DNA of 64,000 nt from Lepisosteus oculatus (GCF_040954835.1 NC_090699.1:13757817-13821816), one strand, 5' to 3'; counted from the stretch's first letter, positions 12,941-24,589 are shown. Numbers and translations: made by a program. The notes: generated by a model not told the origin, from the letters alone.

Positions 12941-15900
12941 TCAGTCTGTGTGATTGACAGGACAGATGATCAGTGGGGCTGAGTTTGTACCTCCCTCATG
13001 AAGATAGGGGCTGAAGTATGGAAAGAGTTTCTCAGTGAAGGAGGCAGTGAAGGTGTAGATATGAGACCTGTTGTCCACATTGTAAAAGGAGACCTGTCCC
13101 CCCTCATAGTCCACATACACCCCCACCTTCTGGGGCTTCTGGCTCAGGGGGAGGAGGACTGAGGAGTCATCAAGAGCCTTGTACTCATTCCCATTCCTCA
13201 GCCACACAGTCCAGTAACCATCCTCAGGGCTCACTGTGATCTCCCCCTTCCTGTTGATGGACTCTCTGGCGACTCCCAATGTCCACTTAGTCTTCTCTCC
13301 CACCTCCACCTCCCAGTAGTGTCTCCCTGAGGTGATCCCATCCTTTCCCAGGACACAGGGACAATGATCAAATCTCTCTGGATTGTCAGGGAGATCCTGT
13401 CGTGTGTCTCCCAGTCTCACTTGTTTCCCATCCTCAGACAGGATGAGATAGAGATGAGCTGTATTGGGGTCCAGAGTCACATCAGCTGTGGATCAGAGAG
13501 CAGACAGAGAGAATGAAATGATCTGTATCTCACTCCTCTCTCAGATGAAAATACAGGCCCAGCCCGGCTGAGATGAGCTGTGAGCGTGTGCAGAGCTCTC
13601 ACACTGCGAGAGTCTGGCTCCTGTGGGAGAAAGTGTCTTTAAATCTGAAGGAGACCTGATGATCCACTGTGTGCAGATCACACGGCTGAGGGCATCTTTA
13701 TACTGATGGATACATTATTTCACAAGAAGAAAAACGATCAAACTGTCTTTTCATGGTTATTCTGGTTCCTCTCTATCAGTTAGATTATAAAAGTCTCGTT
13801 AAGACAAAATTCTTAGAAGCTGAAATTGCTGCCACTTCATTAACAATAACAGGGACCTGAATCACACAGGCAGTAACTGCAAGCTTGTCTCCTCCTGCGC
13901 TGCTGAGGACAGTAATAAAAAGGATCTGTTGTTTGTGTGTGTTAAGAGCTGTCTGTCAGTGTATTTAACTCTGTCACCTGAATTAAGGCTGAAGTTGTCT
14001 TTACACAAGACAGGGGAACCCGAGAGAGAACAGACAAAGCTTGTGTGTGTCTTTTTTTCTTGTTCGTTACACACAAATCAGTGTAATACGTATGGAAACC
14101 TGAAAAACAGACATTGTGGGTCAGTTGTAACGAACTGACACAGCGCACTAACTGGAGCTCAGCCCCTGGTCAGCACACAGCTCCGTGTTAAACTAGCGCG
14201 CCAACTTCAGACCAAGAGCAACGAACTTGGCCGCTGAAATCAGTCCGCAGCTCCGAGCTGAACCTGCTCTCCACTGCAACGAGCCCAGAGTGAGAGCTGC
14301 TGCCCTCTAGAGGTGACTGGAGTACAGGACTGACTCCCAGCGCCTCTTCACATGGGGAGACAGCTCAGTGTGGGACAGGCGGAGCTCTGGATCACAGGAG
14401 AATAGAGGGGAAACAACACCGGCACTACGGCAGGAAGTCATGTGTCCGTCGCTTGGAAAAGGATTGTAATGTTTAGCTTAAACTACTTTCCAGTGAAACC
14501 ACATTTATTGATAAAGAACTTAGTTAACGTGCTTATTAATAAGGGTAATTTAATAAAAATTAATTTTATTGCACATAAGTAGCTGTATGTAAAGCATATT
14601 ATATACTGTATGCGACAGTGTATTTTCTTTATCCCAGGGAGTGAAGAGAACAGAAAATAAGAAAATATTTAAATATTGTGAGTCTTGAATGTGTTTTGTC
14701 ACATCTGGTTGTGAATTGAGCAGATTTGTTATTTATTTGTTGTGATTAGTCTCTACAATTGTATTTCTTAAGGGAAAGCAGGGATATTCAGAAACTGGGG
14801 GAACAGATATTAAAGTTTTGCAGTCAAATGTAAAGGTTAAAGAAATAAAAATACTGAAATCTCCATCTTTTTAAAAGTGATGATTAGTGACAGTTCTAGA
14901 TGAAGGCAGTCTGCAGGAATGGCTGTAAGAGCTGATGGAAGGACATCTGTGGATATTACTGCACAGAATGATTTAACCTCAATAACTTTCCTTACTCGTT
15001 TCGACATCAGTTTGCTGGACTAATAATTAATTTACCTCCAGATCTCACTGTTTTCACTGTTTGTATTTGTTGAGCCATGTGTTGGTGACCCTGCTCTTCA
15101 AGGCTCAGCTGTGTGAGTCTGCAGGTGTGTGTTCATGCTGAAGATCACGATGGTCAGGTACAGTATAACTTCTACAGGCAGCGCCTGGCTCAGACAGACT
15201 ACAGAAGGAGAGAACCTGGCAGTTCTGCTGCAGACCAGTGAAGAGAGCTTTCCCTGGATGGCCAGGTGAGAGGATGGAGTCACTGGTACTGAACTCCTCT
15301 GTGCAGAACCGTGCGTCTCGAGAGCAGTGCCAGCAGGAAATGCCGAGTGGCCCTCAAGCTAATAGCAGCGAGGGGCCACACCTCCTCCTGGGTACCAGTG
15401 CAACAGCTCCAGAGCAGCCCAGAGTTACCATGGAGATACAGCAGGGAGCCCAGAGACTCCCCCTGAGCCAGGAGACACTGACCCACGGTGCGAGGGAGCA
15501 GCATCCTGAAACTGAGGACAGGGGCTCGGCCTTCAAGACCACAACAAAATCAGACAAAATGGTGGAGGAGCTTTCTCAGCGCAGCAAAGAGGGACTGAGT
15601 GAGGCAGAGCAGGGACAACCAAGGACTCTGCTACGAGAGTTTGCAGATGTGTTTGCTGGAAGAGAGGAAGACTGTACTCATACAAACGAAGCTCAGCGCA
15701 CCATCGACACTGGCGAAGCAAGACCCATCTGCATCCCTCCCCCCGCCTGGCCATCCACAAGAGAGCCGAGGCAGAGGAAGCAGTCCGGGGTCTGACTCCT
15801 AGTTGTCAGTGTAGATTCTAGTTTACAGGTTTAACAGGATTACAATCCTCTGTTTCACAATGATGTAAAGGAGAACTGCAGTCCTGACACAGTGATGGGG

Positions 15901-18900
15901 TCTTCAATCTGTGTATTGGGGATCCCAAGACATGGGTCAGTGTTGGGGTCCCCACTGTGTGCCACAGTGTTGGGGTCCAATTCCTCATCAATCCTGATAA
16001 GCACAAAGCCCATCAGAGGGAATTTGCTCACAATATCAGCTGTGTATAAAGCAGGAGTTACAACATGTCCCCCTGTTAGAGTAAGAGCCTGTATTGACCC
16101 CTGTGACCCTGCTGTGACCTTTGTAAATGACAAGTTCCTGTCAGTGACAACAGACTCACCTGCATGTTTGCGAAGCCTCTCAAACTCTGCAAACAGAGAG
16201 AAAGATGTTAGAAAGCTGAGAGCACATTCCTGCTGGAGTCTGGTCTCCAGGTGTGCAGTGTTGTGTGTTGTAGTGCTGTGCTGATCTCTCAGGCAGGACA
16301 GTAACACACAGGAGTGTGTTGTCTGGCCAGTGGAGCTGTGGGTCTGTAAGAGACACTGACAGCTCATCCTGCTGCACTGGAACAAACTACTGATCCTGAA
16401 GAAAACCCCACTAATCTGTCAGGAGATTATGATGGAAAAACACAGTCATGAGGATCTTGTGTCCAGATACAGTCAGGGGGAGGTGAGTAAAATATAAATA
16501 TGAATTTGAAGGTAAACATGATTACAATTTGCATCTATTATGAGTTAAATTATGACAAGATAAAATCTATAAATCAATTAATAACCAAGATATGAAACAT
16601 TGAAATAAGAACATCAAATAAATATTGTGTGAAAAAAAAGTTCCTAACTGATACTTAAACACTTAAACTTAAACTTGATTTTTTTAATTTGTTGATGCTA
16701 AGTAAAGCTGAATATAAATATGATAAAACAAAACTTTGAATTTGAATTAAATGAAAAGCTAAACTTTAAATCAATTATGAACCATTAAATAAAAAACTTA
16801 CATTTTCTAATTGACATTAAAACAGTGATTTTTTTATTATTTTGTTGAATCAGTAAGGAAAGGGAGTGAAACACAAACCTTCCTCTGAGAGCCTCTTGAC
16901 TTCCTCTCTGAGTCTGTCCTCCAGCTGACACACAGCCCTCCTCACAGCCCCCAGACAGAGATCAGGGTGAACAGTGATGTCAGACCAGTCCTTGGGGTGT
17001 GGAGGGGAGCACAGGGAGGGGAAACTCTACAGCAGGAGAGACTCAGAGTCATGGGGGGTCACAGCCCTCTAAGGCAATAAGTCACCTGTGAGTCTGAAAC
17101 CTAGAGCCCAGTATAGATCACTAAGAGTCACACAGTGAGCTCTCTCTGCTCTCTGTAGATACTGTATCTGCTCTCTACAGTGTGTGCTGACCTGTAGGTC
17201 TCCCTGCTCTCTGTAGATACTGTATCTGCTCTCTACAGTGTGTGCTGACCTGTAGGACTCTCTGCTCTCTGTAGATACTGTATCTGCTCTCTACAGTGTG
17301 TGCTGACCTGTAGGACTCTCTGCTCTCTGTAGATACTGTATCTGCTCTCTACAGTGCGTGCTGACCTGTAGGACTCTCTGCTCTCTGTAGATACTGTATC
17401 TGCTCTCTACAGTGTGTGCTGACCTGTAGGACTCTCTGCACTCTGTAGATACTGTATTTGCTCTCTACAGTGTGTGCTGACCTGTAGGACTCTCTGCTCT
17501 CTGTAGATACTGTATCTGCTCTCTACAGTGTGTGCTGACCTGTAGGACTCTCTGCTCTCTGTAGATACTGTATCTGCTCTCTACAGTGTGTGCTGACCTG
17601 TAGGTCTCCCTGCTCTCTGTAGATACTGTATCTGCTCTCTACAGTGTGTGCTGACCTGTAGGACTCTCTGCTCTCTGTAGATACTGTATCTGCTCTCTAC
17701 AGTGGGTGCTGACCTGTAGGAAGTAGATGTGGTCCTCAGTGTGGGAGAGCTGCTCCAGCTCAGTGTTTCTCCTCTTTAGCTCAGTGATTTCCTGCTCCAG
17801 CTCTTTAATGATCCCTTCAGCCCTCCTCTCTGCTCCTCTCTGCTTCTCCTCAATCAGCTCGATCAGCTCAGCCTGGCTTCTCTCAATGGAGTTTCGAAGA
17901 GCAGTGAAGACCTGCACACTGTCCTCAATCTCTCTCTGGGCAGATCTCTGAGGAGACACCAGGAGACTTTATGAGGTAACAGGAATTAATGAAATAATAT
18001 TGACATGTCAGAAATAAGTAATTATTTGCATGTATATACAGATTTTAATCCCAGTCCACAAGGTCTACATACAGGAAGGACAGCATTTGTAGTGTAGCCC
18101 CACCTGGGTGACACAATCTTCACCAGCAGCCCCTCTACACAGAAAGTCTGATTATCATGTACTGTAGTTATAATTGGGGAGGTTATGAAAATGGTGAAAA
18201 TCAGGAATTGACCGAGCGGTTTAGTCTATAAGTGAAAAAAAGATTCATAACCCCCAACTTGTAAGTGATTCTCCAGAGTATACCCGAGTTGTATAACGTG
18301 AATTCCTTGTCCTCTGGCAGGAATTTGCTGGAAAGTAATAATCCTCTTGTAAACAAATATTTATTACAATGAGAAGACACAAACTACACTAGACACAAAA
18401 CAAAACATGCAACACACAAGTTACTCTCTATGTACTGTACAATATTTACAAAAAAGGTGTATCAGAGACCCAACATCCTAATCACCCAGAAACCCCCCAG
18501 ACTTCTACTAAGCAGTAAACTCTTAATGCCTACAGAGGCCACATCACAGATGAGCTGGAGGTGTGGTGGTGAACACAGCCGTCCTGCAGACGGCACAAAC
18601 GATGAAAACCACCTCATTCGTTAGTGCTGCGTTTGTGCTGCTTTTGTTTCTGAGATATAGCGCCTTGTTTTATCTGGGTCCTGACGCCACTCAGCCCCCT
18701 AAAGGGAAACCAAACCGGTCCAATTCGTTAGTGCTGCGTTTGAGCCGTTGATACAGGTAGTAGAGTTTGTGCTGCTCTCGTTCCCGAGATATAGCGCCTT
18801 GTTTGTCGGGTGATCACGTGACCATGACTGGTGACGTGACCCCGTCTGCCCAGTTCAAGCGTCTGTTACTGGTGCGAGAGGAACAGTTCTGCAGTTGTGT

Positions 18901-20862
18901 TTCTCTGTGTGACCAGGTGGAGGGCGGCGATGGATTTTGGTTTTAATACCAGTATCTTCTGTGCGTTTGTGCAATCAGGAAAATTAAAAATTGTCACCGA
19001 TATCACACCCTAATCAGAACAGTTGCAGATGTAAAGGAACAAGTAATAGGTTTATTCCAGGCTGAAAAGAGAAGAGAAGAAACACAACGTTTCGTCTGTG
19101 AAGCCTTCTTCAGGTGTGAGAAAGACAGCAGACAGCAAGGATTAAAGAGCACAGGAGAACAGAAGCTGGGAGAGGGGAGGAGGCAGGAGGAGCAGAGAGC
19201 CCACTCAGGAAGTGCCAAGTGCAGAAGGGTGAAGAAAGGTGTGAAGACAAAACCTGCAGGAGAACAGAGAAGATCACACGAAATCAAGTCGGTCATTGAG
19301 AGAAGGGGCATGGTGTGAACCGAGTTTCAGGATGAGTTTCAGGATGAGTCCACCGCCGCCCCCCACACCAGCAAACAGAGAAACACAACTGCAGAATTGT
19401 TCCTCTCGCACCAGTAACAGACACTTGAACTGGGCAGAGGGGGTCACTGGAGGTGAAAGTCACCGGACATGGTCACGTGATCACCCGAAAAACAAGGCAC
19501 AATCTCTCGAAATTGAAAGCAGCACAAACACTACTTTTAACAGCGCAAACATGGCACTAACGAATGAGGTGGGTTTCATCGTTTGTGCTCTCTGTAAGGG
19601 GGCCAGCTTCACGGAGGTGTCTGTTTGGTTATCTAATTCTAGATGGTTTACACCTTCCCCTGCTGACTGAGGTACAGACCTGTGACTGAGGTGCCCTCTG
19701 CTGACGGGAAACTGATATCGAGACACAAACATAATTTTGTCCTTTAAATGGACAATGACATTACAGTATCTTCCCAGTCTTCCTAAGTGTCCTCTCTCTG
19801 TGCAGAGAGCAGTGACCCCAGCACTGAGCCCTGCAGTACCCCACTGAGAAGGATTGACAGGACTCACTTTGCTGAGCTCCACTGCCTGTTTGATCTCCTC
19901 CACCTTCTTCAGTCTCTCCTGGATCATCTGTTGTACTTCTGCCTCAGTCTTCCTCAGCTGAGTCTGTGGACAAACAGGGGAACAGAGGCACTGAATTCAC
20001 TGCTACTGGTGCAGTAACACTGGGCTGGTCAAAAGAGGCTCACACTGACACTGAGCTGGTCAAGAGACTCTTACACTGACAGTGGACTGGACAAGAGACC
20101 CTCACACCAACACTGGACTGGACAAGAGACACTCACACTGACACTGGACTGGTCAACATGAAATGAATGTCTATTCGGGTCATTCTGTGTGAGCTCAGCA
20201 TGAGGGAATGTTGGGATTGTCATACACTGTATGTATAAAGTGGTAGTAATTAGTACAAGTTATCAGAGAGAAATAAGAAAGGTCACCTGCTTCTTTGTCC
20301 ACTCTGTCTCTGCAGGGACAGTGCTGTGTGTCCTGTGGTCAGTCTCAGTACACAGCACACAAATACAGGTCTGGTCAGTCCTGCAGAACAGCTCCAGGAG
20401 TCTCTCATGCTTCTCACACAGCCTGTCCTCAAGGCTCTTCACTGGCTCAATCAGTCTGTGCTTCTTCAATGTTGTGACTCTCAGATGAGGCTCCATGTGA
20501 GTCTCACAGTAAGAGGCCAGACAGACCAGACAGGATTTCACAGCCTTGAGTTTTCTCTCAGTGCAGTAATCACAGAACACTTCTCCAGGTTTAGCAGAAA
20601 GTCCTTCATCACTGCTGACTCTGGTCCTCTTGAACTGCTCAGTGATTTCTGCCAGGCTTCTGTTCACACTGAGATCAGGTCTTATAGGAAATTTCTTCTT
20701 ACACATTGGACACTGACACACATCACTGCTGTCCCAGTATCCTTCAATACAGGCCAGGCAGAAGCTGTGTCCACATGAAGTGGACACTGGGCTGGTGAAT
20801 GTGTCCAGACAGATAGAGCACTGGAACTGCTCTTCAGACAGGACACTGCTGGATGAGGCCAT
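12941..20862 (-). CDS. TRIM-A: finTRIM-like RING E3 ubiquitin ligase with PRY-SPRY, complete
   Basis: Six coding exons on the minus strand, 20287-20862, 19868-19963, 17714-17947, 16879-17026, 16160-16186 and 12941-13485, join in phase to 541 aa. The C3HC4 RING has C15, C18, C30, H32, C35, C38, C51 and C54; B-box 1 lies at about 97-135 and B-box 2 at about 149-186. Exons 2-4 encode a Glu/Lys/Leu-rich coiled coil, and the last exon a B30.2 (PRY-SPRY) domain with LDPNTA, WEVEVGE and VYVDYEGG. This is the class IV TRIM layout shared by fish finTRIMs; such proteins are cytosolic E3 ligases in antiviral defence, binding ligands through SPRY loops. The start follows an acceptor reading CTCAG-GAATGG. 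No stop or frameshift interrupts it. Introns carry a gypsy fragment, a minisatellite and a 1.6-kb insertion that the paralogue at 54028 lacks. Orthology to a named TRIM is not resolved. Confidence 0.93.
15095..15800 (+). mobile_element. Ty3/gypsy pol fragment in TRIM-A intron 5
   Basis: An ORF from 15238 ends with [15 protein letters not shown] and IDTGEARPI, the conserved lead-in to the reverse transcriptase of Ty3/gypsy elements. The frame then shifts: the expected continuation ([14 protein letters not shown]) is in another frame just before 15800. Fragment only, opposite in sense to TRIM-A. Confidence 0.75.
17150..17713. repeat. 60-61-bp minisatellite grown from the TRIM-A exon 3 donor
   Basis: About nine copies directly abut the exon 3 end at 17714. 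Each contains the last bases of exon 3 and its donor (minus strand CCTACAG-GTCAGCA) plus a hairpin-prone AGATACTGTATCT core. TRIM-B has about three copies at the same place. Confidence 0.9.
18170..18560 (+). repeat. Dispersed repeat, family X, copy 1
   Basis: Shares GAATTGACCGAGCGGTTTA-like and CACCCAGAAACCCCCCAGAC-like blocks with 46950-47100 (same strand), and an ACTTGTAAGTGATTCTCCAG block with 22180-22325 (opposite strand). Non-coding and unclassified, possibly LTR-derived. It is part of the 18.15-19.73 kb insertion in TRIM-A intron 2. Confidence 0.6.
18594..19600. mobile_element. Fold-back element with long inverted arms
   Basis: The segment 18594-18935 is mirrored, imperfectly, by 19372-19600. 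Both contain GCACAAACGATGAAA, CACCTCATTCGTTAGTGC and GGTGATCACGTGACCATG in inverted order. The loop (about 18940-19370) holds a copy of another repeat. This layout fits a non-autonomous DNA transposon or two head-to-head insertions. No clear target-site duplication was found. Confidence 0.65.
19005..19130 (-). repeat. Dispersed repeat, family Y (AACGTTTC core), copy 1
   Basis: Minus strand reads CTGAAGAAGGCTTCACAGAC then GAAACGTTG and a CTTTTCAGCCTGGAATAAAC-like block. Relatives lie at 35390-35800 and 48960-49115. It sits in the loop of the fold-back element. Confidence 0.6.
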
Positions 20863-21314
20863 TCCTGAGCACAGAGAAGCAGAAACAGAGACGATCAGAT
20901 GAGATCAGCACCATCTCAATACAACACAAAACATCAAAAAGTAATACAGGTGAGTAACTCCAGAAAACAATACAGCAGAACAAACAAAACTCTCTGTCCC
21001 CCCATCTAGGCTAGGCTAAATATTCTGTACCAACCGGGTACTGCCTGACAGGATCAGGCATTTTTTCTGTCACCTGACACATCATAGCAAGACAAGAAAT
21101 TTGTGGATCTACAACAGGTAACACATTAAACACAAAACACATATCTAAAACTTGACAACAAATACACCATCAATTTACACAATGCAGGGCCACACAAGCT
21201 GTGTGACCAGAACAATAACACAGCCCTTCTTCACAATTATATACCAGCATTTACTCACACAGTAGATACACACAAACTACAGACAAGAGCAGAAAAACAC
21301 CTGAAGAAACTCAC

Positions 21315-21400
21315 CTGGAGATACAGGTACACAGACACACCTGGACTGAAACTAGAATTCTGCAATACAGGAAACCCCAGACTGGACTGACTGGGAGAGT
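21315..21400 (-). other. Candidate 5'-UTR exon of TRIM-A
   Basis: A minus-strand segment ends in CTGTATCTCCAG followed by GTGAGT, a good donor at 21314-21313, upstream of the ATG exon whose acceptor abuts GAATGG. The upstream limit is a guess. The homologous junction in TRIM-B seeds a minisatellite. Confidence 0.55.
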
Positions 21401-21454
21401 CACAGGGAGCTTTAACTGGGGAGAACAGCACTCAGGAAACTAAAGTCTGAATCA

Positions 21455-21470
21455 GAAACGAAACTGAAAG
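21455..21470 (-). promoter_or_regulatory. ISRE-like element upstream of TRIM-A
   Basis: The plus strand reads GAAACGAAACTGAAAG, containing GAAANNGAAA spacing twice. It lies about 60-140 bp upstream of the proposed UTR exon, a normal position for an interferon-stimulated response element. IRF/STAT binding is inferred. The equivalent part of the TRIM-B 5' flank does not show it. Confidence 0.65.
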
Positions 21471-21499
21471 TTAATTCTCCCGCCAAACACAACTTCCTG

Positions 21500-21975
21500 C
21501 AAGAGCAGCACTTACAGTGTCTCTTCAACAGCTCCTCCCGTCCCTAAATCCTCAGCACACTCCTCCAGCACAGAGGAACAGGCTGCCTGCTGTCCAGACC
21601 TGTCCCAGTCCTCAGCACAGCAGCTCTGCTCTCTATTGTAGTGAAGGAGCCTGCAGTGTCAGAGCTGAAGCTGCAGGAGAGAGAGTCCAGCTCCAGGTCC
21701 AGCCTTTCCCTCCCTGAGCTCTTTATTCCCTCTGTCCTTTCCCTCCTCTGCCAGTCAGACACACCGCAGCTCAGTCCTCCTCACACAGGGCCAGGGCTCC
21801 AGTCCAGCAGGTGCTCATGTCTTCTTGAAGAGGAAACAGGGCAGCAGCTCTTCCCAGCGACAGGGTGCAGCTCTGCAGGTCTCTCTCACTTCAGGACAGA
21901 GACTCAGGGGAGCTCCTCCCTCTCCAGAGCTGCTGTGCTGTGTGGCTCCTCTGCTCTTAAAGGAGCAGGATTAAT
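21500..21975 (-). other. 5' flank of TRIM-A, homologous to 52305-52510
   Basis: The reverse complement of the distal part (about 21830-21975) matches 52305-52440 closely, and a CCAGGAGCTGGACTCTC-like block recurs further in. This marks the outer limit of the inverted TRIM duplication. No coding sequence recognised. Confidence 0.7.
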
Positions 21976-22179
21976 AGACGTCTGGGGTTTTTAGGATGTT
22001 AGGCCTCTGAAAAGCCTTGTCTGGAAGTACTGTACATAGAGTAACTTGTGTGTTGTATGTGTTGTTGTGTGTAGTGTAGTGTTTGTATTGTTATCATTAA
22101 GAAATATTTGTTTAACCAGGTGTACCTGGATTATTACTCTTTCCAGCACAGTTTTCTAGAGAAAAAAGAATTCACGTGC

Positions 22180-22325
22180 CTCTAATTATACCAGCCTCTT
22201 GGGTATATTCTGGAGAATCACTTACAAGTTGGGGATCTGAATAATTACTTTACTTATTGACTAAGCCGCTCAATTAATTTGTGATTCTCACCAGTTTTGT
22301 GACCCAGTTTGTAACAGTGTTGTTA
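22180..22325 (-). repeat. Dispersed repeat, family X, copy 2 (inverted)
   Basis: Reverse complement of part of 18170-18330, sharing the ACTTGTAAGTGATTCTCCAG block. Non-coding. Confidence 0.55.
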
Positions 22326-22654
22326 ATGACACTCAGATAAGTTATTATACTTTTGGTTTTTAGCTACATTTACATTTAGATATACTTATATTTTTAGCTA
22401 CAGTACCAAATTTTTTTTATTTTAGTTACATGATTCCATATTAATATTCCCTCTTAAGTGGATTTAAAGAAGTACAATAGCGAAATAAGGCTGCTGATTC
22501 ACGGGACTGGGAACAGATCGGGTCTGGTGGGAAAGGTGGGATTCACCGACCGGCGACCCGATCCAGTTGGAGTGACGGGTCGGGAGCTCGTGGGAAGGTT
22601 GCTGTTGCCAGGGGCAACCGCAGGACGCGAGTCGGACCCGAGCCAGGCAGGACA

Positions 22655-23385
22655 GTCGCTTGTGAAGAAAGACAACAGCTGTGACAGTGATTTTACTGTT
22701 TTACTGAAAGACATTATTAATAATAATAAAAATAATAATTGCTAACACTTATATAGCGCTTTTCTGGACACTCCACTCAAAGATCTTTACAGGTAATGGG
22801 GATCCCCTCCACCACCAGTGTGCAGCCCCACCTGGATGATGCTCCAGTCTGCTCACACACACCAGCTCTCAGTGGGGAGGAGAGCAGAGTGATGAGGCCA
22901 GTTCAGAGAGGGGGGTTATTAGGAGGCCATGATTGGTAAAGGACAGGGGGAAATTTGGCCAGGACACTGGGGAAACACCCTTACTCTCTTCGAGAAACAC
23001 CCTGGGATTTTTTAATGACCACAGAGAGTCAGGACCTCGGTTTTACGTCTCATCCGAAGGACGGCGCCTGTTTACAGTCTAGTGTCCCCGTCTCTATACT
23101 GGGGCATTAGGACCCACATGGACCGCAGGGTGAGCGCCCCCTACTGGCCCCACTAAGTCCTCTTCCAGCAGCAGCCTTAGCTTTCCCAGGAGTCTCCCCT
23201 CTAGGTACTGACCAGGCTCACTCCTGCTGAGCTCCAGGGGGCTGACAGGGTGAGTTTCAGGGTGATATGGCTGCTGGCCATATCATATTAATGGAGAGCC
23301 AATTAAAAATAGAGCAATAAAATGGAATGAAAGTAGAACAGTTTGACACAAACGAGTAAAATAATTTTCCACATGCTGCAATCTC
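22655..23385. other. Remnant homologous to the TRIM-A 3' flank, split by a SINE-like insertion
   Basis: 22660-22726 and 23286-23385 match 12615-12665 and 12680-12770 (shared TTTTACTGAAAGA and GTAGAACAGTTTGACACAA blocks). At 12.6 kb the two blocks are continuous, so they record the pre-insertion state here. This suggests a third, degraded copy of TRIM 3' sequence. Confidence 0.55.
22727..23290 (+). mobile_element. SINE-like dispersed repeat copy B, near full length
   Basis: Begins with an ATT/AAT-type microsatellite and runs from GCTAACACTTATATAGCGC to GGTGATATGGCTGCTGGCC. It is the best copy in the window; partial relatives are at 11637-12405, 26970-27415 and, inverted, 51136-51395. Short ATTAAT-like repeats flank it. 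No ORF. Confidence 0.75.
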
Positions 23386-23389
23386 TTAT

Positions 23390-23968
23390 TTTTTCCATTT
23401 GAAACCAGGCAACAAGATGTGTTTTACTATTGTAGTGGCAATTGTAATTCTTAGCAGTACACGGCCCCAAACATGCTCATTAGATACACCATTTCCACAG
23501 CAGGTTACAGAAAAAAGAATAAGCTGAAACTTTAAAACAGATCCACACAGTGATACAAATAAAATACCTCAAAACTGCTACGGTAAGTCAAAAGATCTGC
23601 GTATTTTTGTGTACACTGTACTGTAGAGTAAAAAATAAATACAATTGTTTACAGGGCCACAATAACAAATATTAATGTCATCTGTAATAGTTCCTTCGTT
23701 AAAATAATTGAATTGCGTAAATGCTGTCCAGTCCTTGTCCTGGATACCCCAATCAAGTACGTATTATATAACGTCCTAAATGAAAAAATAACCACACATT
23801 GTGTAGATGCTGGGAACTGCATCAGATAAACAAGTATTCTTTTCCGTTGCAATTGACAGAAAGTATCCAGTTGCTTGTTGAAGATTTATGCTATTTTATT
23901 TAAGTGGCAATTGTTCAATGTCCTTTGAGACAGATTTGATAGATAGGGGGACAGACTAAAAAGAATAT
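23390..23968. other. AT-rich spacer, nothing recognised
   Basis: No coding potential or known repeat was seen between the TRIM-flank remnant and the solo LTR. Confidence 0.4.
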
Positions 23969-23973
23969 TAGTG

Positions 23974-24416
23974 TGTAACGAAGGCCTTCTTTCCGGAGCC
24001 TATGCAGACGAGGCAATCCGGGGTAGAGTGAGGAAAACAGGGGAAAAGGCAGGAGTCGGGAATGAAGACAGGGGGCGTGTCCACGGTGCGCTGGTGTGGC
24101 CGAGGCAAACCATCCAGAGCTGAGTCCAAAAGGGGAATCCAAAACGGGACAAAAGTCCAAAGCCAGGCGATCCATCCAAGACAAGAACCGGGTCGGGACC
24201 GGCACGGGAACGGGAACAGGAACAGAAACTCAAACCTTGACGGGACCAGGCGCTTCCAGGTCCCGGACTCGCCTGGCGCGGGAACCAATGCAGAGCCCGG
24301 AACAGAGTGAGCGCCTGGCTTTCATAGGACGAGGGGCAGGAGCCGGAGGCAGGGAATGAGTACTGAATGAGGACGGGCTGGGGCGTCCTTAAGAGGAGGG
24401 GTTTACGATCGAGACA
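23974..24416 (-). mobile_element. Solo LTR 1 (443 bp) with 5-bp target duplication
   Basis: Runs from TGTAACG to GAGACA and is flanked on both sides by TAGTG (23969-23973 and 24417-24421). Ends and duplication length fit an LTR retrotransposon of Ty3/gypsy type. Orientation is set by likeness of its start to the LTR at 37305. No internal region. Confidence 0.7.
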
Positions 24417-24589
24417 TAGTGCATGGATACTGTCACGGACGGGCCTCTGTCTCCCGCGGAGCGTTGCCAATTACACCCCATGCGGTGCGGCGTAACCCCG
24501 AGAGAAACAGGAGGCGGACATCAGGGAAAACACACAAGGGTTGTTCACCTGGACACCAGTCCACCGCTGGGCCTGCACACAACACACTC

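Noticed and set aside
15855-16385. Open frame running through TRIM-A exon 5 from the preceding intron (also in TRIM-B at 56355)
   Set aside because: Both copies share it by recent duplication; it has good acceptor and donor sites for the 27-bp exon, so intron retention is the only way to use it.
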